NCBI RefSeq assembly: GCF_036781485.1
Contig: NZ_DAIQAX010000005.1
Location: 69,504-106,111 of the forward strand
Source: Thermocrinis sp.
GTDB taxonomy: Bacteria > Aquificota > Aquificia > Aquificales > Aquificaceae
Length of the DNA stretch: 36,608 nt
Direction: 5' to 3'
Positions 30,731 through 36,608 of the stretch are shown here, in pieces (within the stretch, counting starts at the first letter, position 1; the number at the start of each line of letters is the position of its first letter). The notes beneath the pieces are model-generated. The model was not told the DNA's origin, did not search any database, and worked only from the letters and a program-made list of their open reading frames with translations. Position numbers and translations under genes: made by a program.

Positions 30731-33700
30731 ACATATTCCTGATATTATAGACAATTCAGAAATAAAACTTTCGGATGTTTTAAATAAACTTATTTCTGAA
30801 GAATCAAGAGTTTTCATTGCTACAGCATACTTCAATCTGGAAGGGTTCAAGCTTATAAAAGAAGGATTGAAGAGAGCCAAAGAGGTAAAAATTGTAATAG
30901 GCAAGGCCATGTCTCCAGAAAACATTATAACACCCGAGTTATTGGAAGTAAAACTTCAGGATGAGATAGAAGAAAAAATTGATGAAGAAGAAACAAAAAA
31001 TCTAATTGATGAGTTTATTTCATTCCTTAAAAATGAAAATGTTGAAATAAAAATTTACAATAAAGGATTTTTTCACGGCAAATTTTATATCGTCGAAGGT
31101 GGCATTCCCATAGTTGGTTCTATTGCCATTGTTGGTTCTTCAAACCTTACTTACGCTGGTTTAACAAGTAATACAGAATATAATAGTGTGATTAAACAGA
31201 AAACTGTCGTAGAAAATCACAAAGAGCATTTTCTAAAAATTTTCAATGATAAATGTGTAGATTATAAGGAAAATTTAATTTCGCTCATCTCAAGTTTTCA
31301 TTCACGATATTCCCCGTATGATGTGTATATGAAGATTCTTTACTCATACTTTGAAGATAAACTTACTGAGACTCCTACGGAGGAGATGCCTTCACCGATC
31401 GTTCTTGCTGATTTCCAGAAAGATGGATATTTATCATCTTTGCAGGCATTAGAAAAATATGGTGGAGTAATTCTTGCTGATTCCGTTGGTCTTGGAAAGA
31501 CATATCTTGCTTTACGTCTCCTTGATGACTTTGCATACAGATTAAGACAAAAAGCGCTTATTATCTGTCCAGCACAGATCAAGGAAACAATTTGGGAGCC
31601 TAAACTCAGGGAATTAGGAATAAGAGCTGATGTTTTAACTCAGGAAAAAGTAAGTAGGGATTTTAATCCTGATAATTTTTCCGATTATGACATCATAGTT
31701 ATTGATGAATCTCATAACTTCAGAAACTCAAATACCAAAAGATGGAAGAATCTCTTTGAAGCAATTATAAAAGGTAAAAATAAAAAAATTATTTTAATCA
31801 CTGCTACTCCCGTAAATAATTCTGTGTTTGACCTTTACAACCAAATAAGGTTTATCACCAAAGACAACGACGAATTTTTTAAATCAGCCGGTATAAATAG
31901 CCTATGGGGCTACTTTTTAAAAGCAGATAGAGACAAAGAAACCCTCTTTGATTTACTTGAGGAGATAGCGGTGCGTAGAAGCAGACCATTTATAAGAAAA
32001 TTCTATCCTAATGCGGTGATTGATGGAAAGCCTATCAAATTCCCAGAAAGAGTCCTTTATACTGTAAAGTATGAACTTACCGATGTTTATTCAGGAATAT
32101 ATGAGGAATGTAAGACCACAATAGAATCGCTCAACCTTGCCAGTTACAATATTGATTCATTTAGAAAAGACATCTTTCAGCATAAGCTTCAAAGTTTTGA
32201 ACAAATAAAGGAATTCTTAAAAAAGGAAGGTTGGCCCGATGAGAGGGTTCATGAGTTGCTGATGACCCTTGGAAGGAATGAATCAGTTATCGCAATACTT
32301 AGAATTCTCTTCCTTAAGAGATTGGAATCAAGCGTGGAAGCATTCAGAATTAGTATTAAGCGTTTGCTTGATTTTCAAAACAAATTCTTACAGCTCCTTG
32401 ATAAAAATAAAATTCTTGACAGAGAATCCTATATAAAGTTTTACTCTGCACAGGCGGAAAATGAAATAGAAGAAGAATATATTGAAAAATTGAGCGAGAT
32501 AGACCCTGATAAATACGAAATTGAAGAAATTAAAAAGAGAACGAAAAAGGATATAGAAATTCTTGAAAACATATACAATAAACTCTCTGAAATTTCGGAA
32601 GAGAAAGATTTAAAATTACAGCAACTCATTCACACACTCCAAAAACTGAAAAACAAAAAAATAATCATCTTTGGCTATTTTAAAGATACAATGAGATATG
32701 TTTATAATTATCTTAGGCAACCTGAAATTGCATCAAAGATAGGTGTTCAATCCAACAAAATTTCCATAGTTGATAGCGATGTGGATCCTAACGAAAGGAA
32801 GGACAGAATAATAAGATTTTCCCCAGTATCAAATGGATATCCAGAGATAAAAGGAACAGATAAGGAAATACAAATTTTAATCTCAACTGATGTGATCTCA
32901 GAGGGTCAGAACCTTCAAGATGCGGATACGATCATAAATTATGACCTGCCGTGGAATCCTGTAAAGATCGTCCAGAGAATAGGAAGGTTGGATAGAATCG
33001 GCTCACCTTACGAGGTTATTAATGTTTACAATTTCTTCCCGGAAGATGAACTGGAGTCCCTTTTAAATCTCTTGAAGCGACTACACAGTAAGCTTGATGC
33101 TATAAATAGAAGCGTGGGGCTTGACGTTTCTGTTTTGGGAGAGACACCTAATCCAAAGGATTTCGGCTATATAAGAGATATTTTTGATGCAAAGAAAAAC
33201 GTTCTTGACGAATTGGAGGAATTATCTGAACTTGCTATAGGAGAGTTTTTAAAAGATGAAATATTGAGGTATATACAATCAGAAGGAACTAAAAGGATCC
33301 GAAAAATTCCTAATGGCGTGGGTAGTGGAATAAGGAGAGATGGGAAGAAGGGAGTTTTCGTGGCATTTAAAGATAATGAAAGGCATTACTGGTGTTTTTA
33401 TGACGTTGAAAATAATGAAATTATTGAGAATCGTCTTGAATGTATTAAGTTGATAAGATGTAACAAAGACGAGCCATACGTGGCTCCACCGGAATATTTG
33501 AATGTATATCAGATCATAAGAAAGGTAAAAAATCACATAATTTCAAGGTTAAAGACAGCAGAGGTAAAACCGCTTAAACTTAAAACTCCTCAAAATTCTA
33601 TCCTTAATTGGCTACAGGCGGTTGGGAATACTGCTAAGCATCTTATACCATATTACTCAAAACCTTTGCCAGAGATGTATCTTAGAGAACTCAAAAAATT

Positions 33701-33866
33701 ATGGTTGAATTCAAAAGACTTAAGCGCAGAAGATCTAATAAAAATTCTTGAAAAATTTAAAGAAGAACATCCGATTGGAGAGCCGATTGAACAGGGCTCT
33801 ACAAAAGAAGATGAAGATAGAGAGATTAAACTTAAATTAGTTGGGTATATAACAATAACTAATTAA
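30717..33866 (+). CDS. PLD-domain SNF2-family helicase
   Basis: This 1049-residue protein joins a phospholipase D-like domain to an SF2/SNF2 helicase. The PLD part (about 20-180) carries HGKFYIVE (His120, Lys122, with Glu127 where HKD enzymes have Asp) and GSSNLT (140-145). Helicase motifs follow: motif I DSVGLGKT (255-262), DESH (330-333), TATP (362-365), then SEGQNLQDADTIINYDLPWNP and QRIGRLDR (753-760). A helical, charged insert (about 560-640) separates the two RecA lobes. The C-terminal about 250 residues are unassigned. Such proteins occur in restriction and phage-defence loci; DISARM DrmD is one SNF2-type relative to compare. AAGGAG precedes the ATG inside the previous gene, and the methylase starts ten bases after its stop. 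Confidence 0.9.
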   Translation: MNKFEHIPDIIDNSEIKLSDVLNKLISEESRVFIATAYFNLEGFKLIKEGLKRAKEVKIVIGKAMSPENIITPELLEVKLQDEIEEKIDEEETKNLIDEFISFLKNENVEIKIYNKGFFHGKFYIVEGGIPIVGSIAIVGSSNLTYAGLTSNTEYNSVIKQKTVVENHKEHFLKIFNDKCVDYKENLISLISSFHSRYSPYDVYMKILYSYFEDKLTETPTEEMPSPIVLADFQKDGYLSSLQALEKYGGVILADSVGLGKTYLALRLLDDFAYRLRQKALIICPAQIKETIWEPKLRELGIRADVLTQEKVSRDFNPDNFSDYDIIVIDESHNFRNSNTKRWKNLFEAIIKGKNKKIILITATPVNNSVFDLYNQIRFITKDNDEFFKSAGINSLWGYFLKADRDKETLFDLLEEIAVRRSRPFIRKFYPNAVIDGKPIKFPERVLYTVKYELTDVYSGIYEECKTTIESLNLASYNIDSFRKDIFQHKLQSFEQIKEFLKKEGWPDERVHELLMTLGRNESVIAILRILFLKRLESSVEAFRISIKRLLDFQNKFLQLLDKNKILDRESYIKFYSAQAENEIEEEYIEKLSEIDPDKYEIEEIKKRTKKDIEILENIYNKLSEISEEKDLKLQQLIHTLQKLKNKKIIIFGYFKDTMRYVYNYLRQPEIASKIGVQSNKISIVDSDVDPNERKDRIIRFSPVSNGYPEIKGTDKEIQILISTDVISEGQNLQDADTIINYDLPWNPVKIVQRIGRLDRIGSPYEVINVYNFFPEDELESLLNLLKRLHSKLDAINRSVGLDVSVLGETPNPKDFGYIRDIFDAKKNVLDELEELSELAIGEFLKDEILRYIQSEGTKRIRKIPNGVGSGIRRDGKKGVFVAFKDNERHYWCFYDVENNEIIENRLECIKLIRCNKDEPYVAPPEYLNVYQIIRKVKNHIISRLKTAEVKPLKLKTPQNSILNWLQAVGNTAKHLIPYYSKPLPEMYLRELKKLWLNSKDLSAEDLIKILEKFKEEHPIGEPIEQGSTKEDEDREIKLKLVGYITITN

Positions 33867-33876
33867 GAAGGGAAAG

Positions 33877-36608
33877 ATGAGTGGGTTAATCAAAAGTATC
33901 ACTGATATTTCAGAATCCAAAAGTATTTCAGCTATTTCAGAGCTTTTCAAACAAATGGGTTATAAAGCCAAAGTAATTCCCCTTGATAAGACACAGTATG
34001 AACTGCCACCAAGAGCAAATGAGCTTATCCAAGAATTTTCACTTATCTGTGATTATCACAAGCAGTTTCAGGTCTACTTTGTGAAAACACCATCAATGAG
34101 AAGGACTGACTTTAGAACCATTATTGAGCCATTTTACAGAAGATTTCCCCATGTAAATACGCTTTTCATCTTCACAAATGATTTTAGCGAGCTTGCCTTT
34201 GTGAGTCCCTTTAGAATACCTTTTGACACCACCAAAATTAAAATCCTTTTGAGAACACTCTATCTTGACCCCTCAAGCCCATATCACACAGACCTTGAAG
34301 TCCTTGAAATGATAAGAATTAATCCTAACGAGCAAATTCCCGATATTATCTGGCAAAAACATAAAACCGCATTTGATGTTGAAAGGGTAACAAAGGAGTT
34401 CTTTGAAGCATATAAGAATGCCCTAAACTTTATAAGAGATGAAATTTTAATTCCACAAAATAAAGCAGACTATTCAAAATGTCACTCCTTTGCTCAGCAA
34501 CTTCTATCAAGAATAATGTTTCTTTATTACTTACAGAAAAAAGGCTGGCTTAAATGGAAAGATTATGTATCTGATAAAAGATATATCAAAAACTTGTGGG
34601 AAAAATATAAAAAATATAGAAACACTCCTGATAGCTTTTATTCTGAGTGGCTTTCTCCTCTATTCTTTTCAGCTTTTAATAAAAAACATGAGTATTTAAA
34701 AAGCCATCTTCCTGAAGAGATCAAGGAATCTTTTAATCTTATGCCATTTTTAAATGGCGGACTTTTTACCCCAAATGAACTTGATGAAATTGGTTTTAAT
34801 CTTCCTGACAGTGTATTTGAACTTCTATTTGACATAGACCAGCAAGATAAAAATAAAGGTTTTCTTGAAAGGTTTAACTTTACCGTTCGTGAGGATACTC
34901 CTCTTGAGGTTGAAGTTGCAGTTGACCCTGAGATGCTCGGTAAAGTCTATGAATCATTGATTGCGGAAGAGGAAAGACAAAAAGCAGGTATTTTTTACAC
35001 TCCAAGGGTAGAGATAGACCTTATGTGTAGGCTTTCACTTGTTGAATATCTTTTTGAAGAGACGAAAATCTCAAAAGATGACCTGATATCCTTTATATTT
35101 GAACCAGAAGAGATTGAGAATTACCACAATATTGAAGACCTTCGGAAAATTAAATCAGCACTTGATAGTGTAAAAATCGTTGACCCTTGCGTTGGCTCTG
35201 CCTCTTTTTTAGTGGGTATGATGAATGTTCTTGTTGAGATCCATAGCCATCTTACAAAGAAACTTGAAGGAAGAGAAGAAAACCTTTTTGCATTGAAGCA
35301 GAAAATAATCCTTGAAAATCTTTATGGCGTTGATGTTAAAGATTGGGCTGTTATGGTTGGAGAACTCCGTCTGTGGCTTTCCCTCATCATAGAAACTGAT
35401 GAAAAATATATGGACATCTACACAAAACCACTCCTTCCAAATCTTTCTTTTAAGATGCGTCAGGGAGATTCACTTGTTGAAGAGATAGCAGGACAAAAAA
35501 TTTTGTTAAGAAAAGAATTCGGCATCATCTCTCCATCACTAAAAAATAAAATTCAAGAACTTATTGACAAAAAAGCACAATTTTTCTCAGGCGGTAGAAG
35601 TGCTGACTTAAAAGAAAAATTTGAGATAGAAAGGCTTGAAAATGAAATCTTTAAAGGACTTATTGAAAATAAAATATCAGAACTTGATAGAAAAATCCAA
35701 GCAAAGGAAAAATACCTTTCCTCTCAACAGCTTGAAATGTATGGAACAAAAGCAGAAAAAATCAAAGAAGAAAAGGAAAGGTTGAAAAAAGAACTTGAAC
35801 AATTAAAAAAGGAAGTCCAAAATCTTGAGGAAGTTAAAAATGCACTTGAAAAGAAGACTTCAAAAGATTACTTCTTTTGGGAAATTGACTTTGCTGAGGT
35901 CTTTGCTCAAAAAGGTGGATTTGACATAGTAATAGGAAATCCACCTTACGTTAGACAAGAGATGATTGCCTATCCTCTTGACAGAGAAGAAGAGTTTAGC
36001 GAAGATGAGTGGAGAGAAAGAAAAAGGGAATACAAAGAAAAACTTGTAGAATCGGTAAAATCGCTTTGGGAGAATGTAAAAATTGACAAAAGAAGCGACC
36101 TTTACGTTTATTTCTACTACCATGGTCTTTCCATACTTAAGCCGGGTGGAATTTTCTGTTTTATCAACTCAAACTCTTGGCTTGACGTCGGATACGGGGC
36201 AGGGCTTCAAGAGTTTTTGCTAAAAAATATGAAGCCAATTTATGTAATTGATAACATAGCGCAAAGAACTTTTGAGGCAGATATAAACACGGTTATCGTC
36301 CTTATTAAAAGACCAAAAGATAAAAGCGAAATCAAAGATGATGATGTTTTGAAATTCGTTGCCTTCAAAAAGCCATTTGAAGAAATTTCAAGAGCAGAGG
36401 TGTTTAAACAGATAGAAAAAGAGGAAAAATTTACCATCAACGAGATTTATCGCGTATTTCCAAAAAAGAGGATTGAGCTTTTAGAGGAAGGAGTTGAAAT
36501 AGAAGAAGAAAATGAATTTAAAGAACCAAAATATTTACCTTACATTGGCAACAAATGGGGCGGAAAATACTTAAGAGCACCTGAGATATTTTTTAAGATT
36601 TTGGAAAA
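33877..36608 (+). CDS. Large Eco57I/PglX-like adenine-N6 DNA methylase, 3'-truncated
   Basis: Translating from ATG 33877 (AAGGGAAAG before it) gives at least 910 residues with no stop before the window ends. Motif I is DPCVGSASFL (436-445), with the acidic motif II in YGVDVKDWA and motif IV NPPYV at 688-692, the hallmark of gamma-type m6A methylases. A coiled coil of about 80 residues (584-663) is inserted between motif I and NPPY. The N-terminal about 130 residues (including VYFVKTPSMRRTDFRTIIEPFY and LFIFTND) resemble the leader domain of type IIG or Eco57I-like methylases, but I see no complete PD-(D/E)xK site. The C-terminal target-recognition region is cut off. Candidates include a type IIG-like enzyme, a DISARM DrmMI or a BREX PglX relative. 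Confidence 0.9.
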   Translation, partial: MSGLIKSITDISESKSISAISELFKQMGYKAKVIPLDKTQYELPPRANELIQEFSLICDYHKQFQVYFVKTPSMRRTDFRTIIEPFYRRFPHVNTLFIFTNDFSELAFVSPFRIPFDTTKIKILLRTLYLDPSSPYHTDLEVLEMIRINPNEQIPDIIWQKHKTAFDVERVTKEFFEAYKNALNFIRDEILIPQNKADYSKCHSFAQQLLSRIMFLYYLQKKGWLKWKDYVSDKRYIKNLWEKYKKYRNTPDSFYSEWLSPLFFSAFNKKHEYLKSHLPEEIKESFNLMPFLNGGLFTPNELDEIGFNLPDSVFELLFDIDQQDKNKGFLERFNFTVREDTPLEVEVAVDPEMLGKVYESLIAEEERQKAGIFYTPRVEIDLMCRLSLVEYLFEETKISKDDLISFIFEPEEIENYHNIEDLRKIKSALDSVKIVDPCVGSASFLVGMMNVLVEIHSHLTKKLEGREENLFALKQKIILENLYGVDVKDWAVMVGELRLWLSLIIETDEKYMDIYTKPLLPNLSFKMRQGDSLVEEIAGQKILLRKEFGIISPSLKNKIQELIDKKAQFFSGGRSADLKEKFEIERLENEIFKGLIENKISELDRKIQAKEKYLSSQQLEMYGTKAEKIKEEKERLKKELEQLKKEVQNLEEVKNALEKKTSKDYFFWEIDFAEVFAQKGGFDIVIGNPPYVRQEMIAYPLDREEEFSEDEWRERKREYKEKLVESVKSLWENVKIDKRSDLYVYFYYHGLSILKPGGIFCFINSNSWLDVGYGAGLQEFLLKNMKPIYVIDNIAQRTFEADINTVIVLIKRPKDKSEIKDDDVLKFVAFKKPFEEISRAEVFKQIEKEEKFTINEIYRVFPKKRIELLEEGVEIEEENEFKEPKYLPYIGNKWGGKYLRAPEIFFKILE

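Noticed and set aside
29870..36608. Prophage or transposon
   Set aside because: No integrase, transposase, terminal repeats, tRNA target or structural phage genes are visible in this part; the right border is outside the window.
33877..36608. Minus-strand frames of 65-87 codons inside the methylase gene
   Set aside because: They are shadows of a long plus-strand frame with clear methylase motifs.

Overview
The window looks like a chromosomal segment of a thermophilic, Gram-negative, autotrophic bacterium of the Aquificaceae (Hydrogenobacter/Thermocrinis/Aquifex group). This is an inference from protein character and gene content: short-form aconitase, malate dehydrogenase, class I fumarase alpha subunit and PEP synthase (the reductive TCA cycle set), LpxD for lipid A, PilMNO, an A2-type haem-copper oxidase, and very tight gene packing with many ATGA stop/start overlaps. 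No rRNA, tRNA, CRISPR array, transposase or integrase is visible. The longest gap without a gene is about 200 bases (15741-15937).

Layout. (1) 21-4756, minus strand: a terminal oxidase operon, coxC-sco-coxB-coxA, followed by two small membrane-protein genes. The last has a NosL-like cysteine domain and is a candidate copper-delivery protein. A good promoter lies at 4788-4816, and the ribosome-binding site of another gene lies at the left edge. (2) 4924-8493, plus strand: tyrS-lpxD-MBL hydrolase-GT2 glycosyltransferase. (3) 8490-12781, minus strand: a GT39 membrane glycosyltransferase, a VWA-domain protein, the fumarase alpha subunit and a possible 34-residue membrane peptide. (4) 12811-14892, plus strand: accD-scpA-UbiE-like methyltransferase. 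(5) 14896-15740, minus strand: a poly-glutamine lipoprotein, rplU and rpmA behind a near-consensus promoter. (6) 15938-17567, plus strand: acylphosphatase and a five-LysM protein with a LytM domain that has lost its zinc and catalytic residues. (7) 17568-29736, minus strand: an unbroken run acn-mdh-TPR-glyS-ppsA-pilM-pilN-pilO-small exported protein-rimO-rusA, almost all overlapping or within a few bases, so probably one very long transcription unit. (8) 29870-36608, plus strand: an AT-rich cassette that looks like a DNA-defence island. It holds an N-terminally short DUF2851-type protein, a PLD-SNF2 helicase, and a large Eco57I/PglX-like adenine-N6 methylase that runs off the right edge.

How the parts work together. 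The oxidase cluster contains the catalytic subunits, the SCO-type CuA chaperone and a second possible copper-handling protein. The acn-mdh-ppsA run plus fumarase supplies carbon fixation and the exit to PEP. lpxD, GT2 and GT39 serve the outer envelope. PilMNO form the inner-membrane platform of a type IV pilus, with a short exported protein where PilP would normally be. The right-hand cassette is the accessory part and the best candidate for an undescribed or variant restriction-like system. Its completeness cannot be judged because the window ends inside its third gene.
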